Shown one piece after another: positions 13,501 to 25,100 of a DNA stretch of 64,000 nt; position 1 is the first letter of the stretch; every line of letters starts with the position of its first letter. Where the stretch lies: NCBI GenBank assembly GCA_033296885.1, contig MU863881.1:398220-462219 (forward strand). Reading direction: 5' to 3'. This DNA comes from Triangularia verruculosa. Its lineage: Eukaryota; Ascomycota; Sordariomycetes; Sordariales; Podosporaceae. The notes under the pieces were generated by a model that worked only from the letters and a program-made list of their open reading frames with translations, was not told where the DNA came from and did not search any database. The position numbers were made by a program, and so were the translations under genes.

Positions 13501-16500
13501 CCTTTCGGTCACTTTCTGTAGTCAGAACCCAATGGTCGGGGGAGGTCTTCCAGGGTGCTGCCGCTGGCCGGAACTCGATGTTTCCCGTAGTCATATTTCT
13601 CCAATGAGAGAAGTTCATGATAAAAGACTGGGGAAGATCGCCAGCAAAACAATTGCGTGGGATGAACTCCCAAAAATCCTCATCGCTAGTTGTTCCATCC
13701 GTCATAGAAGACTTACGTCTGACAGCTTGGACAATAGCTTCGCCATCGACCATAGAAAAGTGCACGATCCATCCTTCTTGGTCTCGACAAGCGGAGAACT
13801 GCATACCCCCAAGAGTTGATGGCATGACCTCTAGAACCTGTGTTTCAAAGAGTTGTTGATAACTGCAATGAAGCTCGAAGTTCCGAGGCAGTCGTGATAG
13901 TGGGTATCCATTGACCAGGAGTTGTCCTGTCAGCATGTTCAAGGTGACCCATGTTGACTGTCCATTTTTTGATATCGAAGACTCCAAAATATGACTTTGC
14001 GATCCATGTCGAACCGTCCAGCCGAATTGAGGTGGCACATAATCAGCCCAGAAATGTTGGATCGCACATCCTAACCCAGGGTTCTTGGCTTCAACAATCT
14101 CTCCTCGTAGTATTCCCATGGATTGGTACATCAGACTTCGCCATCTGCACGCCATAAAGCGATAAACAGGATCGGTTATTCTGCTCGGAAGGTGATCGCA
14201 TGCCAAAATTGCGGCCTCGCAAAAATGTGAGAGGTCGTGTGGTGACGCCAGTAGTGGTTCGAGATGATTCGACTCCATGTAGAATGTAGACATGCAAATG
14301 AGGGCAGACATGAGTGCTCGGTGAGCAAGCGCCTGACGTTCATCGTTGGAGGGGCTCTTAGCTCGCTTCGTCAGAAGCACTCGAGCCCATGATATGGAGG
14401 TTGCTCTGATGCGGGCCAAAAGCTTGAGAAGGCCCTCGGCGACAGAACGAGACTGAGTCAATGACAAAGTCCGTGTGGCTAAACAGGCCAGCAACCCAAG
14501 AGCAATGTCATTCTGCCAATTCTTGTGAACTCGTACGAATGACTCTTCCAAAGCTACAAGAAACTTGGCAGCAAAGGGCTCATCTGCGGGATCACAGTGA
14601 GTCTTGCGATGAACTGATCCAAGTTTGTCGCATTCGCCGGCCTCGGTGCAAGCCTGCATCATAAGAAGAAACGTAGACTGTCGATTCAGGTCCAATGACG
14701 GCATAGTCAATTGGCCCAGAATGTTGGCCCACTGGATGCTCTCGCCGGCTCGAATATGCCCGAAAGCCTTGAATTCCTCGAGGGTCATGTCGTTGCCGCA
14801 AAGTTCCAGAGCAGATATCACATCATTCGACATGTGAGAGGTTCGCCGAATCCATTTTTCTAGTTGAGCATTGGGTTCGTGGGCTGCATGGGAGCAGGCA
14901 GCATCAATGGATGGGGATTGGAAGACCATATTTGATTTAGCCCCCTTTTCCATGTGATAGTAGTCATACCGACATCCATGTTCAACGCACACTTCGCTTT
15001 CTGTGCACATACTGATGTGCTCCTTCCTCCCATAGTGAGACCTCTCCACAGATTTGATGCTCGATGCAAGTTGGATGCTGCTTGAACTCCTGCTGAAGTC
15101 ATGTAAGCCGGAATGCTCCCGGGGATAGTATAGCTCCAAAAGTGTCCTGGTGTCCCAACGATCTTTGCCGATCAAGACGTTCAGAAATATATGGACAGTA
15201 GTGTCCCGCCAAGCTCGCACCACGGCTGGAACATCGATCTCGAACACAACCGCTTTTGCCTCGTCTGGATCAGTTGGTAATGGCCATTCGAACTTGCTGA
15301 TAGTCTGCTCCTTGATCTTCCGGTCCAATTCGCACACCTTACAATCCCACTTGCATTGCCATCTGCTGGAATATTCGTTCCACTCCTTGTCGTGAGTAGT
15401 TTGGCGTCTTTCGGCGTCCCATTCGCTCCACCTCTGATGCTTTGCTCTGTACTCCTCAAGCTTCGCACGCTTGTTTCTCTCAGCGGAAGAAACAATGCGA
15501 TCGTGCAATTCGCGATGCCCGCCGGGAAGGGATGCATCAAAATAACGAACGGCAAAGGAACAGCTTTGACCAAAGTTGCTAAACATGGAGAAATAGTTGC
15601 CTGTTTTGCGTGCACTGCGGGCACTGATGTAATTCTCAATCTTCTGTAGGCGCTCCATCTGTCTAGCCGTCGGCAAAATCAGAGGGTGAAACAAAGCTGA
15701 AGTGAATCCAGGGTTGTATTCGAACAGAAGGTTAATGGCGTCTCCTGCGATGCGGTCTAATGCCACCCACAGCTCCATAGTGATTAGATGCATCACCGAT
15801 AGCGCTTCAGGATCGTTGGCATAGAGGTCCTGGGCAAGGCGGAGATACGTCTTGATATGACCTTCCAACTCGGCGACACTGAGCGCAGAACGATCATGCT
15901 GTTTGTTGTTCGTCTCGAGTTGGGAGGCCACCCAGGCTGAGAGATGTCGGTCAACCCAAGTCTCGAAGTTTAGGAGGACAAATGGTCGCATCTCCGGGTC
16001 TGAAGACAGACGAGGGATTTGTGTCACCGATGTCTGGGGCATTGTTGTTTCATCACCGGGTCCTGAGTTGAGAGAATTGGCTGACGGTCGAGATTGAATC
16101 CAGCTTATATGGCTGTTAAGCTGGTGGAGCCGAAGTTTGATGTCGTCTGCAAAGTCAAGGTTTGCCAGTGAGCGGAGACGAAACGGCGTCTGTTCCTCTT
16201 CTTGGACGGCGAGCCATCTGCTCTGGAGACAACGATGATCCGAGTTGAGAATTTTCTGGGCCTTCTGATACCATGGAGGTCTTTCAGATGGGTAGAGTTT
16301 CGTAATTCTGCGCAGCAGCTTCGCGCTCATGGTAAATCGGATGTCGCTGCTCAAAGAAGTTTCGTTGGCCTTCTCCAGCAAATATGCATGGTAGAAGGTA
16401 GAAACGGCCTTGTACAATGCATTCGCCTCGTTGCGTTGCGAGTGCTGACCAAGCGATATCCGCATGGCAATACGAAGAAGAACCCAAAGCGGAGAGCGAT

Positions 16501-17255
16501 GAAATGGGTTCTTGGTGTTATCCCAGTTCACCTGCTCCCTCATTCTCTTGCTGATAGTTGCAGGCTCCACAGCTTTCCCCAGTCCTTGTAGTACTGCAAC
16601 AAGCATGCCGGTGACTAAAGCAGGGGAAACGGTGTCTCGGCTTTCATCGTGATCAGAGTTGGCCTTTCTGGTCTTGGGCCGGACAGTTGCCATCGGGACT
16701 TTGGTCAAATGGGAGATAACACGGGCGACTTCCGTAGTGAACTGCTGATTCTGAGACAGGGCGTGGGGGAATTCTGCTGCCGCATCTGGGAACTGACGGA
16801 TCAGACGGCCTTTGCTGGACATGACCGAGCAGTTCTTTGACAAGAGCTCGAAGCCTTGGGCCAAGATGGTGTTGGCCGTCGCGGTGAGAAGGAGACCAGC
16901 GTTTTGCTCCCGAATGTAGAATACAGCAGATTCTTGTACGGTTAGCATTCTTCTGATACGATGTCAGATATGGAACTCGTGAGTACTTACCACCATCAGT
17001 CAAATCTTGAATCATCTTCGCCGTGGCAGTTTCCTTTGTGTCGCAGGTTTGGAGTCGCAGGAGTCGTTCAATCATCCGCATCGAGGGCCACAGCCGCGAC
17101 GCCGCTTCCGGCTGCAAAGTCGCAAACTCGCGCATTGAATCAAGCAATGAACGGAGAAGGAAAGCCTCACCCGTGGCAGAGGTGTCGTCGGACTGGGGTA
17201 GCTTTGGCGGCAGAAAGACATGGTTGATGGCGAACTCGAGATCTTGCACGGGCAT
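7553..17255 (-). CDS. Giant DUF3638/DUF3645 P-loop protein (about 3186 aa)
   Basis: Three exons: 17255-16991, 16932-9073 and 8988-7553, with introns of 58 nt (GTAAGT) and 84 nt (GTAAGC). Joining them gives TDGESAVFYIREQNAG and VTKDTLVQACMRMRKLGNG and one continuous protein of about 3186 residues. Near residue 2080 is a Walker A-type loop in MQLNMGEGKSSVIVPIV; about 130 residues later comes IVDESDENF, a DExD-like Walker B. These mark the DUF3638 and DUF3645 modules of a very large fungal family. The later DQSHTRGTDLRLP stretch looks like a SecA/helicase-type motor motif. The N-terminal part is helical and lacks a recognised enzyme domain. Some databases label such proteins ubiquitinyl hydrolase; I see no sequence basis for that. 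Role unknown. Confidence 0.88.
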
Positions 17256-19362
17256 GTCGCTCAGCTCGTGTGATGCTTGGGATCTGGGATTGAGAAGTCA
17301 AGTGCGAGGGGGTCAGATGGAAGATTAAGTGGGAGAGGTTTGAGGAAGTGGCAGCGAGAGAGAAAGAAAAAATCGACGGGAAGTTTATTTTGGAAAGAAG
17401 TCAGGTACCTTTAGCCCAGTTTGAGTCAATGGGAGGTCATCCGCACCTTCCCAGGCAAGGTTTGCCAAGGCATCGGCCAGGCATTCTCAGCAGGGCGTGA
17501 GGTAGAATTGACGGGACATGGCATACGGATCCCCGGAGGCCTTCCGAATTGCGCAGCAAACATTGGGCCGCCATGGAATAACGGTTTGTTTTTCACGTTG
17601 GCCGCCCATGTTGGGTCGACGAGTTCAACCAATGATGGCGCCGCGTGGTAGGCTGAAGCGCCTGATAACTTTCAGTCCCTGTTCTCTCTGCAGGCCTCAC
17701 TACCAACACGTGTGGGAAGTGAGGCTTTGTTACCCCTACGTCTGGGATGTGTATGGTGCCGTTGGTCGCAAGCTTGTGGTGATGCGTTTTCATAGGTATC
17801 AATTCTTAACTGCTTCATTTCTCGTATTCAAGCCGGTTTCTAGCATGCACCCCTGTGACAATCGTAGCAAACGAATTCAAGTCATGTCATTGAACAATTA
17901 CCATTTAGTGATGCACTAAGCCGGTGTCAGGGTCGGCGGTAACCCGTTGCTTATAACCTCGAGGATGACAGATAGGTGATGGATAACCGCACCCCACGGA
18001 TCATGTAACAATACTTGAGAGCTGAGAATGTATTTTGCTTAATATTCCTGAGGCCTGGCCCACCACACGCACACACACACAGATTCCCAATACAACTCTG
18101 AGGGGTGGCAAAAGGACACGAGGAGCGACGAGTTGAACAGCAGTAAGGCAAAAGTAAAACCCACAATTTCTACGAGAAACCATGGGAAGTTGCAGAGGGA
18201 GAGGGCATGCGATCCGTATGTTCCATACAAAAGCGTTTGAAAATGTGTTAACACGAAGAAACTGCTGCACATCATCGCTGCCCAACGATTCTTTCCCTCT
18301 AAATGCGGCACCACTGAACCGATACGCCATGATCAGAAAGACTAATGACCATCTTGTCAAACGGATAACTCGGCAGTGGTAGCGATCGACTTCAGCAAAC
18401 GAACATGAGAGCTTATCGATGAGTATTTTGTTTCCCTTATCAGCGACCAATCAGATCTCGTCAGTTGGCTGAATCGGGCGCTCTCGACATGCCAGCTCTC
18501 ATGATTCAAGAAATGCAAAACATGCTTTAGCGCACCGCACCATTATTAGGTAATCTCACCGAGACAGAGTGTGCAGGCTGGCTAGATTTGCGAGCAGTCG
18601 TTCGTGCCACACTTTTCTGGGCAGCTATCACCGTCTGCAAGGGAGGATGAGTGTGCAAGCGATGGGGGCTGCACAGCCGGAGACAAGAAGCTTGACCCTA
18701 ACCCTTTCTTGAGACCAGCACAGTCGGGTGGGCGAGCAACGATGGTTGCTGATCGTCAGTTTACCAGTCCTGTAGAGGGGGGTTTACTACATGGGATTAA
18801 TCTCCTGATGGTCAGCATTGTCAAGCGGCACATGGGGTGTAGTCTTCCTTTTTCATCCACAGGATGACTTGGCGACGGCCCACTGCAGCCACCGTCTTGC
18901 TCCCATCAATGTGCATGTGTTCCTCCTCACACGGTAACTAAGCCAGCAAGACTGGGGCCTGTCGATCCAACCTCTGAATAGCATCATGTGGGCTCTCGCT
19001 TGCCATCGGGGTGAAATCACTGGACCGTGCCACAGCCTCAACAAAATAGGCAAAGAGCAAAGAGCGGGGCGGGAAGACCAGCAGTTAAGGGTATTGGTTG
19101 ACAGGGAGCATATAAGACGATATGGTAACAAGATGTCAACAAGAAACACTGTGATAGCTGTGAGCGGAGTTGGGAACTCGCTCTTCTCGGGCCTTGGCTC
19201 CGTGGCCCTTGGAGGCAGGCAAACCACGCAAGAGGCAACCGTGTATATGAACTGATCCGAATAGCCCCAAACAGCTCTTTAAAATCCTCATCTTCTACAC
19301 CACCGACCCATCACTTCCCAGCGTCTAGAGAGGCTCCACGAATAAAGTCGACTGCAGCCACC
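17256..19362. other. Divergent intergenic region with a CA microsatellite
   Basis: Two kilobases between the divergently transcribed giant gene and the DMATS gene. It holds a purine-rich run (about 17335-17400) just upstream of the giant gene, an imperfect CA repeat at about 18061-18080, and an ATATAAGA element near 19110, 250 nt upstream of the DMATS start. Open frames of up to 149 codons (for example 18001-18450 minus) have no intron logic or domain and were not called. Confidence 0.5.
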
Positions 19363-20879
19363 ATGGAAGCACCAGCCCCCGAGAACATCATTCTGCGAAT
19401 GTCTGAAGATGACTCACAAGAGTTCTGGCATGAGGTCACGGCTTTGCCTCTCATCAAGCTGCTCCAGAGTAGCGGGTACAGCAATGAGGATATCGAAACT
19501 CACACCAAATGGTACCTCGCCCCTGCTCACCCCGGACAGTCCACCCTAGGATACGTGAGCTGGACTGATAAATCTCCTGCTCAGGTACACTGGCTTCATC
19601 CTCCCTGCCCTCGGCCGCCGTCCACAGACAGACAAGAAGCCCCTCTTCAATGCCCGTATCACCGCCGATGGCTCCCCGGTCGAGCTGAGCGTCAACTTCA
19701 AGGAGACCTCCGTGGCCCGCACCGTCCGCTTCACCATAGAAGCCATCGGCCCTGAAGCTGGCACCCTTACTGACCCCTACAACCAAGACGAAACCACCCG
19801 ACTCCTTCAGGCCATGACCAAGTCTATCCCGAGCGTCCATCTGGGCCAGTACGACACCTTCACCCAAGGGCTCTTCCTTGCCGCCTCCACCGCTCCTTCC
19901 CTCCTTCCCAAAGTCCCTGCCGGCGCGCCCCTCTCACAGGCCTGGGTAGCCTTCGACCTCGCCCACGGCGGCGGTATCATGGTCAAAGTCTACTTCATGC
20001 CCTTCCTCAAGTGGCTTCACACCGCTTCCTCCTCGACCGTCGCAACAAAGGACCTCGTCTTCGACATTGCCCGGGGCTGCAACGGCCCGTACGGAAGTTA
20101 CGACCATCCCATCGCCCTTCTCGACGCGTATCTCGGTTCCTTCTCTGCTGGTAGCTCTGAGCCCACAGTGGAAATGGTTGCCATCGATTGCATAGACTCG
20201 CCGTCCGCTCGCATCAAGTGTTATCTCCGTACTGGCGTGGCAAGCTTGCAGGGGGCAAAGGAGGTGATGACACTTGGAGGAAGAATCAAGACAGATGACA
20301 CTGAGTTGACGCTGCAACTTCTCGGGGAGTTGTGGGCTGTGTTATTTCGGTCAAAGATCGCTTTCGGTGAGGATATCGAGACGAAGAGTGTCTTGAACGG
20401 GGAAGCGTACTGCCATTTGGCCGTCGAGATGAAGCCCGGATTTCCGGGTTCGATCGAGACGAAGTTGCATATCCCCGTCAACAAGGTAGGTGGTGGGGGG
20501 TTGAGTGACGAAGTGATTTGCGCCGGACTGGGAGAGTGGTTCGCAAAGCGGGGACATGAGGGTTTCGGTGGAGGTTATCGGAAGGAGCTGAGCGAGACCT
20601 TGTGAGTCGCTGCCTGTTTGAGACCTGTTGACGAGGCAAGAGTGAACTGACAAAATATTCCACAGTGACAAGTTGCAAGGAACGCACACCTTCGTGTCAT
20701 TCACCTACACCAAGAAGACGGGGGTGTACATGAGTATGTATTACTCTCCACAAGCATACGCGGGTTTGGAGTTGAATGGAGGAGCGGCGGAGAGAGATGT
20801 TTGGGAAGGGTATGATGATCTTGTTCGGCGCGTGGGAGGTGGGGTGCAAGAGGGTTCGCTGAGGGATAAGAGTGACTGA
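19363..20879 (+). CDS. DMATS-type aromatic prenyltransferase
   Basis: Three exons: 19363-19511, 19585-20601 and 20666-20879, giving 459 residues. The start sits in CCACCATGG. Intron 1 (73 nt, GTACCT donor) restores HTKWYTGFILPALGRRPQ, a hallmark of fungal indole prenyltransferases; intron 2 (64 nt, GTGAGT) gives SETLFDKLQGTHTFVSFTY. Other family stretches are MVKVYFMPFLK, SARIKCYLRTGVASLQGAKEVMTLGG and MSMYYSPQAYAG. Length and order match the ABBA-fold DMATS family, which transfers a prenyl group from an allyl diphosphate to tryptophan, an indole alkaloid or a tyrosine-type ring. It is usually cytosolic and part of secondary metabolism. The substrate cannot be read from the sequence. No NRPS or PKS gene is in the window; a P450 lies 4.8 kb downstream. 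Confidence 0.9.
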
Positions 20880-21175
20880 GGTAAACCACAGATGTCCCTG
20901 TCATTTGTTGTGCACCCACACCCGAACTTGCACTGGCACTGGCAAGCTGTTCATACCTCATGAACTGAAACAAGACATGTTACCAGTAGTGAGGGAAGAT
21001 GCTGGCTGAGCAAGAGGAGTGATTTTCGCAAGTGACGTGAGCGATACCCCCAAACCCCGGGACTCTCCAGGGCTGGTCGTTGTGCCTTGCAAACGAAACG
21101 AAGTTTGGGCCCAAGCGATTGTGCGGCGAGTTAACACTAACCCTAACGGTGACGTGTATAACAGCTGCTCTTCTA

Positions 21176-21400
21176 CTTCCTCCGAAATGAATAGGTACAG
21201 GTCACCTGGCGGCTTCTTTGTCAAGTGAAGTGTGTCAGGCGTGGCAACTAGTGTGCACTGTGTCTTCTTATCTCTTCTCATACCAACAGCGTATGTCGTA
21301 CCCGGCAGCCCATCAAGGTGTCGGTCCATCAAGGTGTTCGTCGGGCTTTTCATCTTTGTGAGAACATCCCGCCATGACACAACGACTTGCGTTTCGGTCT
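21176..21400 (-). repeat. Dispersed repeat, copy 1
   Basis: The reverse complement of this segment aligns with 36084-36305 over about 220 bases with mostly transition and small indel differences. Shared landmarks include a TATGGCGGGATGTT-like block, GAAGAGATAAGAAGACAC-like block and a TATTCATTTCGGAGGAAG-like end. A second piece, the 33-base segment 21085-21117, is identical to 37076-37108. I see no open frame conserved between copies, so this looks like non-coding mobile or satellite-like DNA. Confidence 0.75.
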
Positions 21401-21816
21401 GTGGACTGAAACCATCCCGATGGCCGCTGATGACATAGCTGAGGCTAAGCTGGTCATTCATCTTGTTTATCTCACTCACCGTTCCCCTGTTATCTTTTGC
21501 ACTGTTTCGTTGAGTGTCAAGAAACAGTCTCCGGCAGTTTCATGCTTTTCATTCACAACATGGAAATGAAACTCGCCGTGCACAAGAGGCTCCGGTATGT
21601 CTCGCCATAGCCATTACGCCTTGTCACGGACACATATGCCGGGAAGCAATGCAGCGTTGTGTCCCCCTTACCACATGTACATAAAGTCAAAAGATCACTG
21701 CGTTCTCTCTGCAATTTTCCCTCAGGTCACCACCGATTTTTCTCCACAATTGTATCTTAAACACTCTCGGCAATTTTCAACACGATCAATTTCCACCATT
21801 ATATCATCACGTCATC

Positions 21817-22014
21817 ATGTCCGACAAGGAGAAAACCGCGGAACCCGTGAAGGAAAAGAAGGACGAGGAGAAGGACGACAAAGGCAAAGCCCCGGACACC
21901 ACCGTCACCGAACCTCTACCCATCTCGCGCAAGTGCACCAGGTGCGACAAGATATATTCCTTCCAGGACAGCCCGCTTTGCCACCGTTGTGGGGAGATGA
22001 GCAGACTTAATTAA
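21817..22014 (+). CDS. Small zinc-ribbon-like protein (65 aa)
   Basis: Single-exon frame of 65 residues. The first 30 residues are highly charged (Lys/Glu-rich, probably disordered), followed by RKCTRCDKIYSFQDSPLCHRCGE, a CxxC-x11-CxxC pair that should bind one zinc ion. The start context ATCATCATGTCC and the Cys spacing support a real gene. A truncated relative lies at 28895-28985 on the other strand. I do not know a named family or function. The pattern suggests a lineage-specific small protein present in several copies. Confidence 0.6.
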   Translation: MSDKEKTAEPVKEKKDEEKDDKGKAPDTTVTEPLPISRKCTRCDKIYSFQDSPLCHRCGEMSRLN

Positions 22015-22346
22015 GTCAGGTAGTTTGGTGGGAGGTTAATCAAGTCATGGAAATGTGGAGGTTCACACAATTTTGGCTTAGCTGAGGGGAGCTATTGGTA
22101 TTCCGGAGGGAGAAAATGTTTTACATCAACTCACGACGATCTGGGTACTTTTATAGACGGGCCATTTCAATCTGGAATTGAACCCCTTATGTCTGATCTT
22201 ATGAATGCGATCTCTGGTTTTGTTGCCTAACCTACCTATACACCTACTATCTCGCGAGAACCTCTGCATCGTACACCTTTCTTAAGACTTTATCCTGACC
22301 CTAATCTCGGCTTCGGCTAGGTAGGTACCTAGGTAGGTAAGTACCT

Positions 22347-22632
22347 AGGCTTAATCCGCCTGAGCTTTGGTAAGCCTTAATCCCAACATTAGCAAGCCTC
22401 AGTCCCAACGTTAGTAAGTCTCAGTCCCAACTTTAGCAAGCCTTGGTCCCAATTTTAGTAAACATTAGTCTTAGCTTTAATAAGCCTTAATCCCAGCTTT
22501 AATAAACCTAAGTTCGAGCTTTATCGAGATATAGTCCCAAATTTAGTAAACCTCAGTCTTAGCTTTAATAGGTCTTAATCCCAGCTTTAATGGACCTTAG
22601 TTCGAGTTTCACTAAGCGTTAGTCCTAAATTT
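22347..22632. repeat. 22-bp degenerate tandem array (13 units)
   Basis: Thirteen consecutive 22-base units, typified by AGTAAGTCTCAGTCCCAACT followed by TT. Units at 22457-22544 (four units) and 22545-22632 (four units) match each other better than their neighbours do, which reveals an 88-base higher-order period. Flanking DNA is AT-rich with stretches of TAGGTAGGTACCTAGG. On the opposite strand the unit contains AAAGCTGGGAT, the same core found in the array at 43356-43641. Confidence 0.9.
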
Positions 22633-23896
22633 ACCTTAATTGGATCGAAAGCTCTAAAGTCATTGCTGGAATCTAAGAATGTAAGCATCGGCTGAAGCGA
22701 AGCTCCGTTTACTGTAAATAAGGCAAATAGCCAAACGTAGTAAGGCTTGGCGACCAATAGATCTCAGGCTTTCTATTAGTCGATTTTAAGTAGGTCCTAA
22801 AGCCCCTTTAGAAGCCGAAGAAGGGGGAGCTTCGCTCTACACCTTCTGCAAACCGATTCGGGCCGCCCGCCGGGCCGGCATCAGTTTTATAGGCAAGATA
22901 TCTTCCTATCATATATGATTATACGGGTTACCTACAGTTCGGCTGTGACCTAGAGTATGAGCACCTAGGCATCCCCGGCTACAAAACTGCACTTGGAACT
23001 GGCACACGGATTATACTCGCACAGCTCTAACGGAGACAAATCTCCGTCTCCCCGAATCACTGGAGGTAAGGTAAGGTATCCAATCTGGAAATAAGATCCG
23101 ATACTGCGTGACATAAAGGCCAGCTATATCAAGGTAAAAGCCCATCATCAGGTATCCACCTTCCCAGGTTAGCAGCAACTTCCATCGACCTACACAGCTC
23201 ACTCTTACCTGCCCGCCTACCTACCTGGTAAGGTAGGTATTCAAAGTCTGGGCAACAAGAAAAACGCCATGACACGCCACAAGCAAGACACCGGGCAAGC
23301 CGTTCACCCTGAACAACCAGACCAAACAACATTTTCCATGACTGACCGAATCGGCAACTTGGCCTTCATGGGAATTCTTGATAGCAAGTGGCACGACGAT
23401 TGTGAGCCTCCACACCACCCACGGCATAATACTCGCAACCACTCTAATGGATCAATAGACTCATCCTGTCAACCAAAAACAGATTGCTCCCGCACAAAGT
23501 CACAGTCAAGCTCTCTGATTGTGGAAATCAGTCATCGTCATGCCCAGAGCAAGCCAGAAGCACATTGATGTTGTAATCGAGCCTGCATGGAATCTCAACT
23601 CACAGGTTGTACTACAAGACCAAAACACCATTCTACGGTGTCTCTTCTTTTCCTCTTGTGGTAAACATCTCACTATTCTATTCATCTTCTAACTAAAAGG
23701 CAATTCGCGCTCCTACGAATGATAAGCCGTGTTTCTTTTATCTTTCTTTCGTTGCTGAGCGTTTATCGCGCTCCCGAGTTAAGGCTTGGCGCATAACGTA
23801 CGGGTATTTGATAAGTGAGAGCGAGGGCTGAAGGCTCTCCTTTCTCGACGATTGCAATGACATTCCCGTAAATCCGATGTTCCTATCTGGACTACC
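22633..23896. other. AT-rich intergenic DNA with short inverted repeats
   Basis: No gene is supported. An 11-base inverted pair (AGCGAAGCTCC at 22696-22706 and its reverse complement at 22826-22836) brackets 140 bases and may be a degenerate small element. A GC island lies at about 22859-22880. A 99-codon open frame at 23269-23568 (+) is hydrophilic and has no support beyond being open. Confidence 0.5.
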
Positions 23897-24919
23897 TCAG
23901 TGTGTTCCACATTCTTCCATGACTTCATGTGCCCTGCCGTGGATAATGTAACCCGACTGAATGGATCGTATGACGCTGATGCTATCAAGAGATGCCGACG
24001 CTATCGCCTGTCGCATCGTGTCGCAACGTGTTTTGTCGCAATGAACTTCAAGTGCTCTCGGTCCAATAGCACGTAGATCTTGCAGAGTCTCTGGGCTTGG
24101 GAGATCTGGAAGGAAACAGAGCACGCGAACTGTGGCGTCACGCAAGGGGTGAGCAAACCCAACGCATGTTGTGCTGTCCTCGCGCAAGCTTGCTGGCAGC
24201 TTTCCAACGACCTCATCGACACTGCCGCTTGCATCCATGGATAAAAAAGAGCCAGCGTCTGGCTTTGCCTCAGGTCGCCGCCAGAGTTCACAACCAGTTG
24301 GAATGAGCACGACCTTTTCGTCGAGCATGGGGCCGAGAATGTTATCCGCGATCTCCGAAGTGGGGGTGCCAAGGCGGATGGTTGTCTGTGTATTCTGCAG
24401 GCCGGGCTTCAAGGCTTCGCCGTACGCGTCGAGATAGTCCCGAGACCCAGCATGCTCGTAGAAAGACCGCTCGTCAAGATAGAGCTCAGTCAATTCCAGC
24501 ATGACGGGCTTTTCCTGCATTGGTTCCGGCAATGGACTGTCGAAATCGGCATCCAGGAGCTTTGGGTCAATGCCTCGTCGCACCAAGTCGGCCTCGACGG
24601 CTGGTCGAGGCACACCAACTTTCAATTTCTTGAATGCGTCTCCCAACTGTCGATGCTGGCTGATGGTGCTGGGTCTTTTGCTGACTAAATCGGCGTCGAG
24701 AGCCGAGATACGGAAGTAGTAAGTCGGAACACAGGGGGTGTCGCGGTGCGTGGCGTCGGCGCAGCGAGCAAGCGCAGCGAGGACTTTCTCAGCGGCCGCC
24801 ATGTGTGGTGCCTCCCAGAACACATGGAGCAAGAATGCCTGTCCAGGAAGGAAGGTGATTTTCCCTTTGGGCTCGGCCAGCAGGCGTTGGAGCGACTTCG
24901 GTTCCGCATTCGCTTCCAT
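23897..24919 (-). CDS. Uncharacterised protein, possible dimeric alpha/beta-barrel fold
   Basis: Single exon, 340 residues if started at MEANAEPKSLQRLL (24919); the frame stays open upstream to 25087, but that part resembles 5' leader. The sequence reads as two related halves. Each has a beta-rich start (FLPGQAFLLHVFWEAP and MLELTELYLDERSFYEHAGS) followed by an amphipathic helix with the pattern F-x2-H-x-GS/R-x-Y, reminiscent of antibiotic-biosynthesis-monooxygenase-like barrels. That fold call is inference. The C-terminal half (VLIPTGCELWRRPEAKPD through SGYIIHGRAHEVMEECG) is not recognised. There is no signal peptide or membrane segment. It lies between the DMATS and P450 genes and could belong with them. 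Confidence 0.65.
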   Translation of the reverse strand: MEANAEPKSLQRLLAEPKGKITFLPGQAFLLHVFWEAPHMAAAEKVLAALARCADATHRDTPCVPTYYFRISALDADLVSKRPSTISQHRQLGDAFKKLKVGVPRPAVEADLVRRGIDPKLLDADFDSPLPEPMQEKPVMLELTELYLDERSFYEHAGSRDYLDAYGEALKPGLQNTQTTIRLGTPTSEIADNILGPMLDEKVVLIPTGCELWRRPEAKPDAGSFLSMDASGSVDEVVGKLPASLREDSTTCVGFAHPLRDATVRVLCFLPDLPSPETLQDLRAIGPRALEVHCDKTRCDTMRQAIASASLDSISVIRSIQSGYIIHGRAHEVMEECGTH

Positions 24920-25056
24920 TTTGGCACTGGGTGTAGCACTGTTGTGTCGCTCAATAGGACAAAGTGGTATGCCCTGGTTCTCTTGGGTCGAAATGATTGA
25001 AGGCGGGTCCGAGCGGTCGCTGCTGATTGGTCGGCCCCGAAAACGCTCGGGCCACA

Positions 25057-25100
25057 AAAGTCGAAATGATTGAGGAATCCCTGTCAATCATTTCGACTTT
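25057..25100. promoter_or_regulatory. 17-bp perfect inverted repeat in a promoter region
   Basis: Arms 25057-25073 and 25084-25100 are perfect reverse complements separated by 10 bases. The arm core TCGAAATGATTGA occurs a third time at 24988-25000 in direct orientation. All three lie within 70-180 bases upstream of the likely start (24919) of the unknown minus-strand gene. An ATTGG (inverted CCAAT) lies at 25026-25030. This arrangement fits a binding site for a dimeric regulator, or a cruciform; no specific factor can be named. Confidence 0.6.

Noticed and set aside
18001..18450. 149-codon minus-strand frame near the CA repeat
   Set aside because: No start context, domain or homologous pattern; overlaps another open frame.
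22347..22632. CRISPR-like array
   Set aside because: Units are contiguous and degenerate with no spacers, and the genome is fungal; it is a minisatellite.
23269..23568. 99-codon plus-strand frame
   Set aside because: Hydrophilic, His/Ser-rich, without motif or splice signals; not enough to call a gene.
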